Assembly (NCBI GenBank): GCA_016710065.1
Contig: JADJLP010000002.1
Coordinates: 868,001-932,000, forward strand
Source of the DNA: Candidatus Ideonella esbjergensis
GTDB lineage: Bacteria; Pseudomonadota; Gammaproteobacteria; Burkholderiales; Burkholderiaceae_C
Reading direction: 5' to 3'
DNA length: 64,000 nucleotides
Position numbers and translations under genes: made by a program. Position 1 is the stretch's first letter; each line of letters starts with the position of its first letter. Under the pieces are notes generated by a model, which did no database searches, was not told the origin of the DNA, and saw only the letters and a program-made list of their open reading frames with translations. Positions 36,350-47,271 of this stretch are shown piece after piece.

Positions 36350-36883
36350 ATGAACACCCCACCCACCGCCACCGACAACCAGGGCACATCCACCCGGCCA
36401 TACCTGATCCGTGCTCTGCACGACTGGTGCACCGACAACGGCTTCACGCCCTATGTGGCGGTGTTCGTGGATGCGGGTGTGCAGGTGCCCATGGAGTACG
36501 TCAAGAACAACGAGATCGTGCTCAATGTCGGCTTCGAGGCCACCAGTGGCCTGAAGCTGGGCAATGAGTTCATCGAGTTCAAGGCACGCTTCGGCGGCGT
36601 GGCCCGCGAGATCGTGGTGCCCATCGACCATGTGGTGGCCATCTACGCACGTGAGAATGGCCAGGGCATGGCCTTTCCCATGCCCACGGGCGAGGCCACC
36701 GATGGGGCCCCTGCGGCCCAATCGGTGCCGCGCACCGGCCCTGGTCTGCGTCTGGCCACGGCCGATTCGGCAGGCCTTGCGCCAGTGCCCGCTGCGGCCC
36801 CGGCGGCTGCGGACGACGACCACGAGCCACCGCCACAAAGCCCGGGCTCATCCCCTCGACCTGCGCTCAAGCGGGTCAAGTAA
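36350..36883 (+). CDS. sspB: ClpXP protease specificity-enhancing factor SspB
   Basis: 177 aa. SspB binds ssrA tags and delivers proteins to ClpXP. The folded part is RPYLIRALHDWCTDNGFTPYVAVFVDAGVQVPMEYVKNNEIVLNVGF...LKLGNEFIEFKARFGGVAREIVVPIDHVVAIYARENGQGMAFP. A long Ala/Pro-rich linker then ends in a basic tail (RPALKRVK), matching the ClpX-binding tail of SspB. ATG 36350 is preferred to 36326, which would add MRRKPRLL. It follows sspA by 27 bp. Confidence 0.95.
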   Translation: MNTPPTATDNQGTSTRPYLIRALHDWCTDNGFTPYVAVFVDAGVQVPMEYVKNNEIVLNVGFEATSGLKLGNEFIEFKARFGGVAREIVVPIDHVVAIYARENGQGMAFPMPTGEATDGAPAAQSVPRTGPGLRLATADSAGLAPVPAAAPAAADDDHEPPPQSPGSSPRPALKRVK

Positions 36884-36942
36884 GCGTTGGCAAGCGCTGG
36901 CACTGGCGGCCGTTGCGCTTGCTTAGAATGCGTCTTCCGCGT

Positions 36943-37018
36943 GCCGACTTAGCTCAGCTGGTAGAGCAACGGTCTTGTAAACCGTAGGTCATCCGTTCGA
37001 CTCGGATAGTCGGCACCA
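36943..37018 (+). tRNA. tRNA-Thr (anticodon TGT)
   Basis: 76 nt with encoded CCA. Acceptor arms GCCGACT/AGTCGGC pair over 7 bp; D-arm GCTC/GAGC; anticodon stem ACGGT/ACCGT with loop CTTGTAA (anticodon TGT at 36976-36978); T-loop TTCGACT. It lies 59 bp after sspB; a TAGAAT hexamer at 36924-36929 could be its -10. Confidence 0.97.
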
Positions 37019-37042
37019 CCAACGCATTCCATCGGGCCAACC

Positions 37043-37360
37043 TCAAGGTCGGTTGGATTGAACCTTCACCTTCAGGGCCACAGCGGGCCAGCCCGCTTGG
37101 GTCAGCAACTGTTCCAGCGTGGGCAGGCTTTGGCGCAGCTTGGCGGCCACGGCCGTGTTGGGCACCAGCAGGTTCCAACCCTCGTCATCCAACACGCCAG
37201 GCTTCACCCACTGGCGCATGGCCGGTGGCAGGGCAGGGCGGATGGCCTCGAAGCGGGCTTGCGATTCGCGCAGCCGCTCTAGCAAGCGGCCCAGCGTCTG
37301 GTTGGCGCCCAGGGCCTCGGTGATGGGGCGAGTGAACGGTTGCTGAGGCGGCCTGTGCAT
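37043..37360 (-). CDS. dciA: DciA-like DUF721 protein (replicative helicase loader family)
   Basis: 105 aa. DUF721 proteins are named DciA and help load DnaB helicase in bacteria lacking DnaC. Here: PITEALGANQTLGRLLERLRESQARFEAIRPALPPAMRQWVKPGVLDDEGWNLLVPNTAVAAKLRQSLPTLEQLL; the RxLPxxxRQ and WxLxVxxxAxAxxLR patterns match. The start at 37360 is chosen since the longer frame to 37741 is a shadow of the divergent peptidase gene. Only 18 bp separate the two divergent starts. Confidence 0.8.
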   Translation of the reverse strand: MHRPPQQPFTRPITEALGANQTLGRLLERLRESQARFEAIRPALPPAMRQWVKPGVLDDEGWNLLVPNTAVAAKLRQSLPTLEQLLTQAGWPAVALKVKVQSNRP

Positions 37361-37378
37361 AGGGAATGGAGTGTAGCG

Positions 37379-38350
37379 ATGCAGATCCTCATCACGCATG
37401 ACAGCACGGCGCAAACCCGCGCCTACAACTTCAACCGGCTGCAACTCGCGGCCATGACGGTGGCGTTGGCAACCACCATGCTGTTGCTCTCGGGCGCGGT
37501 GTATCACTTCATCTTTCTCAAGGCTGCACGTGAGGGCTGGCCAGTGGTGAGCCAGTTGGTGAAGCTGGTGGTGCGCGACGAGTTCGCCCAGCGCGACCGC
37601 TTCATGCGCGAGAACCTCGACGCCATGGCATCCAAGGTGGGCGACATGCAGGCCCGCATGATCCATCTCGAAGCCGTGGGTGACCGGCTCAGCGGCGTGG
37701 CGGGCGTGAAGGTGGACGAACTGAAGTCGCTGCAACAGCAACCCGCCACCGCCAAGGGTGGCGCGGGCGGCCCCTACCTACCGCTGAACAACCCCAGCCT
37801 GGAAACGCTCAAGCTGGCGATGCAGGAACTGGAGCAGAAAGCCGACCTGCGCACCGACTTGTTCACGCTGGCCGAGTCGCGCTTGTTCGAGGCCCGTTTG
37901 ACTGCGCTGATGGTGCCCAGCAGCAAGCCGGTGGATGGCCCGGTGGGCTCACCCTTTGGCTTCCGTGCCGACCCGTTCACGGGCCGCGCCGCCCTGCACG
38001 CCGGGTTGGATTTTCCGGCCGACGTGGGCACCGCCATCATGGCGGCAGCGGGTGGTGTTGTGCTCAGCACTGAATGGCACCCGCAATATGGCAACTTGCT
38101 GGAGATCGATCATGGCAATGGGTTGGTCACGCGCTACGCCCACACCAGCAAGCTGCTGGTCAAGACAGGCGATCTGATCAAGCGCGGCCAGGGCGTGGCC
38201 TTGGTGGGCAACACGGGCCGCTCCACCGGACCGCATCTGCATTTCGAGGTGCTGCTTGATGGCGTGCCTCAGAACCCGGCGCGTTTCCTGGCCGTGGCCC
38301 CCACTGGAACTGTGAAACTGCGCATGGCCGCCTCCCCCTCCGGGCGGTGA
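37379..38350 (+). CDS. M23 (LytM-type) peptidase, membrane-anchored
   Basis: 323 aa. One N-terminal transmembrane helix (MTVALATTMLLLSGAVYHFIF), a coiled-coil-like region of about 100 residues (RDRFMRENLDAMASKVGDMQARM), then a C-terminal LytM domain: SPFGFRADPFTGRAALHAGLDFPADVGT (metal His and Asp) and TGPHLHFEVLLDGVPQNP (HLH motif). Such periplasmic peptidases cut or regulate cutting of peptidoglycan cross-links. It lies directly before secA, as in many betaproteobacteria. Confidence 0.9.
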   Translation: MQILITHDSTAQTRAYNFNRLQLAAMTVALATTMLLLSGAVYHFIFLKAAREGWPVVSQLVKLVVRDEFAQRDRFMRENLDAMASKVGDMQARMIHLEAVGDRLSGVAGVKVDELKSLQQQPATAKGGAGGPYLPLNNPSLETLKLAMQELEQKADLRTDLFTLAESRLFEARLTALMVPSSKPVDGPVGSPFGFRADPFTGRAALHAGLDFPADVGTAIMAAAGGVVLSTEWHPQYGNLLEIDHGNGLVTRYAHTSKLLVKTGDLIKRGQGVALVGNTGRSTGPHLHFEVLLDGVPQNPARFLAVAPTGTVKLRMAASPSGR

Positions 38351-38351
38351 C

Positions 38352-38371
38352 GCTGGTCGCCCCTGACCAGC
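38352..38371 (+). other. Hairpin after the M23 peptidase gene
   Basis: GCTGGTC/GACCAGC with a 6-nt loop immediately after the stop codon. No U-tract. Possible transcript end or processing site between this gene and secA. Confidence 0.4.
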
Positions 38372-38393
38372 CCGGCAAAGGCACCCCCTCTGA

Positions 38394-38411
38394 TAAACTC
38401 GAACGTTTGCA
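38394..38411 (+). promoter_or_regulatory. Putative secA -10 with argB-like palindrome
   Basis: TAAACT (38394-38399) followed at once by CGAACGTTTGCA (38400-38411), matching 11 of 12 bases of the argB element CGAACGTTCGCA at 22011-22022, which also directly follows a -10-like hexamer. 150 bp before the secA ATG. Confidence 0.35.
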
Positions 38412-38560
38412 ACGCACCCTCGGTGCTTGCAGTTTCGCCCGTCGCCCCGATCTTGGTGGGCACGGCGCTTCAGACCCGGTGAGGCGTTGCAGATCGCCCG
38501 GTGCCTGGCCTGAAAAGCCACACCGGGTGCCTCGCCTCACGAATCACAGGCCACAGCCGC

Positions 38561-41305
<2,745 letters not shown>

Positions 41306-41355
41306 CGCACCTGCCGGGGCCCAAGCGAGCGGTGACCAGCGCTTTGTGACCCAGC

Positions 41356-42594
41356 ATGACCGAGTTGTTCCGCCACCAGGCCATTGACCACCAGCGCCAG
41401 AAGTTTCACGGCGCCATCGTGTTGACGCGCAGCCCATGGCAGATGGCCGGGGCGGCCTTCTTCGTGCTGCTCACGCTGGGCCTGCTGGTGTTTGCCGCCA
41501 CCCAGGGTTTTGCGCGCAAGGAAACCGTCTCGGGTGTGCTGCAGCCCGCTGCGGGCGTGTGGCGCGTGGTGGCCACGCAGGCTGGTGTGGTCACCCAGGT
41601 GGCGGTGGCGCCAGGGCAGCGGGTGCAAGGCGGTGACTTGCTGGTGCAACTCACGGCCGAGCAGGCCAGCGGCGCCGGTGCCACGAGGCAAGCTGTGGCG
41701 CAGTTGCTGGGCCAACGCCAGCAGGCCCTGCAGGATGAACTGCGCCAACACGAAGCGCAAACCCGGCAGCAGCTCAACGCCATGGCCAGCCGCCTGGCGG
41801 GCCTGCAGGTCGCCATGGACCAACAGGAACACGAGATCGCGCTGCAACGCGAAAAGCTGCAGCTCACCCAGGACGTCGCCGCCCGCTACCCCGCCCTGGT
41901 CATCTCAGGTGCGGTCTCGCGCGTGGAGGCCGACGAAAAAGCCGCCGAAGCCATTGAGCAACAAAGCCGCGTGGCCGCGCTGGAGCGTGACCGCCTGAAC
42001 CTGCGCCGCGAGTTTGCCGCGCTGCGCGCCGAGCGCGACGCACTGCCCCTGCAAGCCGACCGCGAGCATTTGCAGCAACGCCAGAGCACCATGGCCTTGT
42101 CGCAGCAGCAGGCCGAGAACGAAGCCCAGCGCGACAGCCGTTTGCTGGCGCCCCAGGCCGGGCAGGTGGCGCTGATCCTCGTCAGCCCCGGCCAGAGCGT
42201 GGCCGCCGGCCAGACCGTGGCCACCCTGCTGCCGCCTGACGCCGTGCTGGAGGCCGAACTCGACCTGCCCACCCGCGCCGCTGGCTTCGTGCAGCCTGGC
42301 TCGCCGGTGTGGTTGCGCGTGGATGCCTTTCCTTATGCCCGCTGGGGCCAGTTGCCGGGCACCGTGCGCGAGGTCTCGCGCAGCGTGCTGCCCAGCGCCG
42401 ACCCCAGCCGCCTCAGCGCGCCCGATGCAGCCTACCGCGTGCGCGTGAGCCTGGGCACTGGCCCGCAGCAGCAGGCCCTGCGCGCCCGCCTGCAGCCTGG
42501 CATGCAGGTGCAGGCCAGCATCCAGGCTGAAAAGCGCACCTTGCTTGAATGGGCCATTGAACCCTTGGCCGCGCTGCAGGCCGCCGCGCAATGA
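41356..42594 (+). CDS. HlyD-family membrane fusion protein of a peptide exporter
   Basis: 412 aa. Periplasmic adaptor of a type I secretion/bacteriocin exporter (CvaA/RaxA-like). N-terminal cytoplasmic tail TELFRHQAIDHQRQKFHGAIVLTRSP, one membrane helix (MAGAAFFVLLTLGLLVFAATQ), lipoyl-like half-motif VVTQVAVAPGQRVQGGDLLVQL, a coiled coil of about 130 residues, second lipoyl half RLLAPQAGQVALILVSPGQSVAAGQTVATLLP, and the beta-barrel LDLPTRAAGFVQPGSPVWLRVDAFPYARWG. It overlaps the next gene by 4 bp (ATGA). A TolC-type outer-membrane partner is not encoded here. Confidence 0.9.
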   Translation: MTELFRHQAIDHQRQKFHGAIVLTRSPWQMAGAAFFVLLTLGLLVFAATQGFARKETVSGVLQPAAGVWRVVATQAGVVTQVAVAPGQRVQGGDLLVQLTAEQASGAGATRQAVAQLLGQRQQALQDELRQHEAQTRQQLNAMASRLAGLQVAMDQQEHEIALQREKLQLTQDVAARYPALVISGAVSRVEADEKAAEAIEQQSRVAALERDRLNLRREFAALRAERDALPLQADREHLQQRQSTMALSQQQAENEAQRDSRLLAPQAGQVALILVSPGQSVAAGQTVATLLPPDAVLEAELDLPTRAAGFVQPGSPVWLRVDAFPYARWGQLPGTVREVSRSVLPSADPSRLSAPDAAYRVRVSLGTGPQQQALRARLQPGMQVQASIQAEKRTLLEWAIEPLAALQAAAQ

Positions 42595-44804
42595 GCCCGA
42601 AGCCGCCTCAGCCACCTGCCGGCGCCGCCGCCGACCCGGTGCCACCTGGCGTCACCCGCCGGGTGGGTCTGGGCAAACACCTGCCGGTGATCGTGCAGAC
42701 CGAGGTGACCGAGTGCGGCCTGGCCAGCCTGGCCATGGTGGCCTGCTACCACGGGCTTGATACGGACATGCCCGCGCTGCGCCTGCGCTTTGCCATCTCG
42801 CGCAAGGGCACCAACTTCGAGAGCATGGTGCGCATCGCCGCCGCGCTGGGGCTGGACAGCCGGCCGCTCAAGCTCGATCTGCACCAGTTGCCCGAGTTGC
42901 AACTGCCCTGCATCCTGCACTGGGACATGAACCACTTTGTGGTGCTCAAGTCGGTCTCATCTCGGCGCATCGTCATTCACGACCCGGCGGTGGGCGCGCG
43001 CAGCTTCACGCCCGAAGAATTCGCACCGCATTTCACCGGTATCGCGCTCGAATTGACACCCGCTACCGGCTTTCAGCCAAGGCAGGAAAAACGCCGCTTC
43101 AAGCTGCGTGACCTGATGGGCCACATCAGCGGCTTGAACACCGGGCTGGCGCAAATCCTGGCGCTGGCGCTGGCGCTGGAAGTGCTGGTCATCGCCCTGC
43201 CGTTCTACATGCAGTGGGTGGTGGACCATGCCCTGCTCTCGGCCGATCTGGACTTGCTCACCACGCTGGCCCTGGGCTTTGGCTTGCTGGTGGTGCTGCA
43301 AACCGGCATGGGTGCGGTGCGCTCGTGGTGGGTGGCCACGCTCAGCACCCGGCTCAACTTCCAGTGGCTGGGCAATGTGTTCGGCCACCTGGTGCGCTTG
43401 CCGCTCGAATTCTTCGAGAAGCGCCATGTGGGCCACATCGTGTCGTGCTTCGGTTCGGTCAACGTCATCCAGAAGACCCTCACCACCGGCGTGGTGCAGG
43501 CCAGTGTGGACGGCCTGATGGTGGTGGGCACGGCGGCCATGATGGCCTTCTACAGCCCCGCGCTGCTGGGTGTTTCGGTGCTGGCCGTGGTCTTGTACGC
43601 TGCGCTGCGCTGGGCGGTGTTCAACGCGCTGCGCCAGGCCACGGCCGAAGAAATCATCCATGCTGCCAAGCAGCAAACCAACTTTCTGGAAACCGCCAGC
43701 GGCATCCAGAGCATCCGCTTGTTCGGCCGCGGCGATCTGCGCCGCGCGGGCTGGATGAACATCCTGGCCGACCAGTTCAACGCCGGCTTGCGTGTGCAGC
43801 GCGTGCACGTGGGCTACGAAGCGGCACAAACGCTGTTGTTTGGGCTGGAGCGCGTGCTGGTGGTGTGGCTGGCAGCGCGCGCTGTGCTGGCCGGTGGCCT
43901 GAGCATAGGCATGCTGTTCGCCTACATGGCCTACAAAGACCTGTTTGCCAGCCGCGTGGCCTCACTGATCGACAAGCTGTCCGAACTGGTGATGCTGCGC
44001 CTGCATGGCGAGCGAGTGGCCGACATCGTGCTCTCGGAAGTGGAGCAACGCGAGGCGGCGTCGCCAGTGGAGGTGGACCTGTCACGCCGCCCTTGCCGCA
44101 TCGAGCTGCGCAACGTGAGCTACCGATACGCGCCATCCGAACCCTGGGCGCTGCACGGCGTGAGTCTGGTGGTGGAGCCGGGCCAATGCCTGGCCTTCAC
44201 CGGCCCTTCGGGCTGCGGCAAGACCACGCTGGTGAAGATCATGCTGGGTCTGCTGGCGCCCACCGAGGGCGAGGTGCTGTTTGATGGCACGCCCATCCAG
44301 CAATTGGGGCTGGACCACTACCGCGCCATGATAGGCACGGTGATGCAGGAAGACCGGCTGTTCTCGGGCTCGCTGGCCGACAACATTTGTTTTTTTGATG
44401 CTCAGCCCGACATAGCCCGCATGGAGCACTGCGCCCAGCTCGCCGCCATCGCCGACGAGATTGCCACCATGCCCATGGGCTATCACACGCTGGTGGGCGA
44501 CGTGGGCATAGGCATCTCGGGTGGCCAGAAGCAGCGTGTGCTGCTGGCCCGCGCGCTGTACCGCCAGCCGCGCATCCTGGTGCTGGACGAAGCCACCAGC
44601 CACCTTGACGTGGGCAACGAACAGCGCGTGAACCAGGCCGTCTCGGCCATGCAGCTCACCCGCATCGTCGTGGCCCACCGGCCCGACACCGTGGCCATGG
44701 CGCACCGCGTGGTCAAGCTCCAGGCAGGCCAAGTGGTGAGTGACCAGGCGCAGGCCGTGCCGCTTCAGTTCTCAGGCGACGCCACCGCCAGCGCCAGCAC
44801 ATAG
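42591..44804 (+). CDS. C39-peptidase ABC exporter (CvaB/RaxB type)
   Basis: 737 aa. A bifunctional exporter that cuts the double-glycine leader from a peptide and pumps the peptide out. The N-terminal C39 peptidase has the oxyanion Gln36 (VQTE), catalytic Cys42 (TECGL), His115 (MNHFVVL) and Asp131 (HDPAVG), all intact. Then a six-helix membrane domain (about 160-450), and the ATPase with Walker A GPSGCGKTT at 538-546, signature GISGGQKQRVLLARAL near 641 and Walker B ILVLDEATSHLD. Its substrate is not obvious: no small double-glycine leader gene was found within about 6 kb. The last 40 bp overlap the tail of the convergent regulator gene. Confidence 0.93.
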   Translation: MSPKPPQPPAGAAADPVPPGVTRRVGLGKHLPVIVQTEVTECGLASLAMVACYHGLDTDMPALRLRFAISRKGTNFESMVRIAAALGLDSRPLKLDLHQLPELQLPCILHWDMNHFVVLKSVSSRRIVIHDPAVGARSFTPEEFAPHFTGIALELTPATGFQPRQEKRRFKLRDLMGHISGLNTGLAQILALALALEVLVIALPFYMQWVVDHALLSADLDLLTTLALGFGLLVVLQTGMGAVRSWWVATLSTRLNFQWLGNVFGHLVRLPLEFFEKRHVGHIVSCFGSVNVIQKTLTTGVVQASVDGLMVVGTAAMMAFYSPALLGVSVLAVVLYAALRWAVFNALRQATAEEIIHAAKQQTNFLETASGIQSIRLFGRGDLRRAGWMNILADQFNAGLRVQRVHVGYEAAQTLLFGLERVLVVWLAARAVLAGGLSIGMLFAYMAYKDLFASRVASLIDKLSELVMLRLHGERVADIVLSEVEQREAASPVEVDLSRRPCRIELRNVSYRYAPSEPWALHGVSLVVEPGQCLAFTGPSGCGKTTLVKIMLGLLAPTEGEVLFDGTPIQQLGLDHYRAMIGTVMQEDRLFSGSLADNICFFDAQPDIARMEHCAQLAAIADEIATMPMGYHTLVGDVGIGISGGQKQRVLLARALYRQPRILVLDEATSHLDVGNEQRVNQAVSAMQLTRIVVAHRPDTVAMAHRVVKLQAGQVVSDQAQAVPLQFSGDATASAST

Positions 44805-47059
44805 CGCGTGCTGGGACCATTGCCAATCTGCAGCAACAGCCCCCGCTCGGCCAGCAGGCCCAGGTGTTTGCTGGCCGTGGCCGGGCTCACCTGTGCCACG
44901 CTGGCATAGCCGCTCTTGCTGATGAAGCCCTCGGCCAGCACATGCGCCACCACGGCGCGGCGCTGCGCATCGCTCATCAGGTCGCCCAGCTTTTCGCGCC
45001 ATGCGGCCGCCAGCGCCTGCTCGCGCGTGAGCTCGCGCTCCCAGGCCTGGCGCAGCGCCTCGAATTCGGCCGAGAAGTCGTCGGGGACGTTGTGCTTGGC
45101 GATCAGGGCGCGCGCGGCCTCGCGCTCCTTGGCGGCGATCAGCAGGTACTGACGGGCGATGGCCAGGTGGGTGTGGGCGCGCTGAGCGGCGGGGCGGGGG
45201 ATGGCGAGGTCTGCGCGGAGCCTGTCAAGTTCGAAAGATTCGCGGGGGTGGGCAGCAGTTTCTGCGGGTAACAGGCGTTCAATTGCAGGGGTTGCTCCCA
45301 AGATGCTGCGCTTCAGGTTTCCGATGGCCTCAACACGGTTTGGCAGGTTCAATTCCTTGGCCAAACTTTGGGCTTGTGCAGTGTGCTCGTCACCTAAGGT
45401 CTCATCCTCAGGCACGCCGAGCGCCCTGTAGCGCTTGTAGTGCGTTTCGGCGAGGTTTAGATTGGCTGCGACACTGTGTCGCCTCATTCCATGGTTATTG
45501 AAGACTTGGAGCGCGGCCTGAAACTGCGCAATAGCCGCGTCGTACTCCTCCGAGTGCACGTAGGCCATTGCCATGTTGCCGTGTGCAGCGCCAACGATTT
45601 CCGGTTCTACCATGTAGCGCTGCGCCGCGGCCAGAACCTGTTGTCCATAGTTCAGTGCCTGCTGGCGCTCGCCAGTTTGGGCATAGAGCGCGCACAAGTT
45701 GTTGTGGCAGTTGATGACGGCGCGACGGTCGCCCAGTTGTTCATACATCAACAGCGCGCGGTGGCGGTGAGCCAGAGCTTGATCCATGTGGCCTTCACAG
45801 CGGCACTGTTCGCCCAAGGCCAGCTCCAAGAAGGCCTTGGGGGCATCAGGCAGCCCCAGTTCATCGCGCAACTGCACCACCTGGGCCAGCAGTGGCTTGG
45901 CCTTTGGATCGTTGCGACGCAGGTGCGACCAGGCCAGGTAAACCAGCGTGTGGGCATAGTCTCCAAGAGCTTGCTCGTGGTCGGCGCCTTCAGTGTCGTG
46001 GGTGGCCGCCAGCAGTTGTTCCAGCGCCACCTCATATCGGGCAATGGCGCGTTCGGGATCGCGCGCGACATCACAAAGGGCCAAGGCGGCGTTGGCTCTG
46101 CCCAGACCATGTGACTGGCCCTGCGCGTCCGCCAAGCGTAGCGCGGCTTGAAGCGTGGACAGTTCCCGGGCCTCGTCATGGCGGAAGCGCCAAAGCGGAG
46201 CTTCGGCGAGCATCAGATCTAGCTGTACTTGGATAGGAAGTGAGCGGTGCCGCAATTGAATCAACAACGCATCCACCTCGCTGCCCCCAGCCAGTTTGAT
46301 GGCATGGCGCTGCAGCGTGGCAGCCAGCTCAACCCATCGCCCTGCCTGAGCCAGATGCCACAGCGCGTCATTGGGGGCGTCGCGCTGTAGCGCCAGCTGG
46401 GCCTGTTCGGCATGCCAGGCGTTTGTTGAGGGAAGACCTTCAGGCCTGATGCTTGATCGCGTCTGATGGGCCGAATGAACATAGCTACGCAAGCTCAACA
46501 GTGTCTCGCCGGCTGGCGGCTGAAGGGCCCAAAGTGCCAGCAGTTGGCGCCGCGCCTTTTCAAGGTAGCGGTAAAGCGTGCTGGGGCCCACCGCCCAAAG
46601 GCCGCACAGGTTGTCGCCCACTGGCTCTCCCGCACGGCGGCGGTAGAGCTGGGGAAGATCCGGAACCGCCAGATATCCCTGTAGGGAGGCCAAGGCCAAC
46701 ATGGGCCGCCATGCAGTGCTGCGCGTCCAGGCCTCTGCTGGAATGGGTTCCAGCGTGGCCAGTTGGTCTGGACGCAGCCTGGTGAGGGCCCAACCCAACA
46801 ATAGTCGCGCTCCTTCTGACCAACGCTGCTCAGGCGCCAACTGGTCACCCAATGTGGCCCAGACGGTGGCCATCCAAGGTTGTTCGGCAAGCGTCTGTAG
46901 GCGCCGCGCGCGCGCCGGCAGCGGCGGTACGCTGCCGTGGCGTTGCGCAGCGAGCATTGCTCCCAGCAGCCAACCGTGTGCATGGCGAGGGCCGGAAGTT
47001 CGCCGCGCCAAGTGGCCCGCGTTCGCGTCGGTGGCAGCGGGGTTGGATGGCGTGGACAT
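44765..47059 (-). CDS. TPR-repeat protein with C-terminal winged helix (possible regulator)
   Basis: 764 aa. I do not recognise a named family. The N-terminal 200 residues include GPSTLYRYLEKARRQLLALW, which resembles a helix-turn-helix followed by a helix. The centre is helical with TPR-like repeats (for example ALAHRHRALLMYEQLGDRRAVINCHNNLCALYAQTGERQQALNYGQQVL, then AHGNMAMAYVHSEEYDAAIAQFQAALQVFNNHG). The last 75 residues are a winged helix: AEGFISKSGYASVAQVSPATASKHLGLLAERGLLLQIGNGPSTRYVL, of the kind found in MarR/ArsR-like or Fic C-terminal regions. It is divergent from the clostripain-like gene across 212 bp that hold a 20-bp palindrome, suggesting it may control that gene and itself. 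The coding stretch at roughly 45200-47060 looks less GC-rich than its neighbours. Confidence 0.6.
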   Translation of the reverse strand: MSTPSNPAATDANAGHLARRTSGPRHAHGWLLGAMLAAQRHGSVPPLPARARRLQTLAEQPWMATVWATLGDQLAPEQRWSEGARLLLGWALTRLRPDQLATLEPIPAEAWTRSTAWRPMLALASLQGYLAVPDLPQLYRRRAGEPVGDNLCGLWAVGPSTLYRYLEKARRQLLALWALQPPAGETLLSLRSYVHSAHQTRSSIRPEGLPSTNAWHAEQAQLALQRDAPNDALWHLAQAGRWVELAATLQRHAIKLAGGSEVDALLIQLRHRSLPIQVQLDLMLAEAPLWRFRHDEARELSTLQAALRLADAQGQSHGLGRANAALALCDVARDPERAIARYEVALEQLLAATHDTEGADHEQALGDYAHTLVYLAWSHLRRNDPKAKPLLAQVVQLRDELGLPDAPKAFLELALGEQCRCEGHMDQALAHRHRALLMYEQLGDRRAVINCHNNLCALYAQTGERQQALNYGQQVLAAAQRYMVEPEIVGAAHGNMAMAYVHSEEYDAAIAQFQAALQVFNNHGMRRHSVAANLNLAETHYKRYRALGVPEDETLGDEHTAQAQSLAKELNLPNRVEAIGNLKRSILGATPAIERLLPAETAAHPRESFELDRLRADLAIPRPAAQRAHTHLAIARQYLLIAAKEREAARALIAKHNVPDDFSAEFEALRQAWERELTREQALAAAWREKLGDLMSDAQRRAVVAHVLAEGFISKSGYASVAQVSPATASKHLGLLAERGLLLQIGNGPSTRYVLALAVASPEN

Positions 47060-47107
47060 CTGAAAGTTAGGGGGGCGATGTGATCGGAAGACGCGCTATC
47101 GTCGTGT

Positions 47108-47127
47108 CATCGTCTGTACAGGCGATG
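47108..47127. promoter_or_regulatory. 20-bp near-perfect palindrome, candidate operator
   Basis: CATCGTCTGTACAGGCGATG: arms CATCGTCTG and CAGGCGATG match as inverted repeats at 8 of 9 positions around a central TA. It lies between the divergent regulator (48 bp before its start) and the peptidase gene (144 bp before its start). A dimeric winged-helix protein could bind it; this is inference. Confidence 0.45.
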
Positions 47128-47271
47128 GTATAGCCCCTTTTGCTAGGCTGGCATTGCATGTACCCCTGGCCTTAGGCTGCAAGTGTGCCGAAGCGACTAC
47201 GGGCGCGTTCTTCTATCCGGACACTTGCTTCGTCGCGCACAAATCACCCATGACAGAGGAGCACTGCCACC

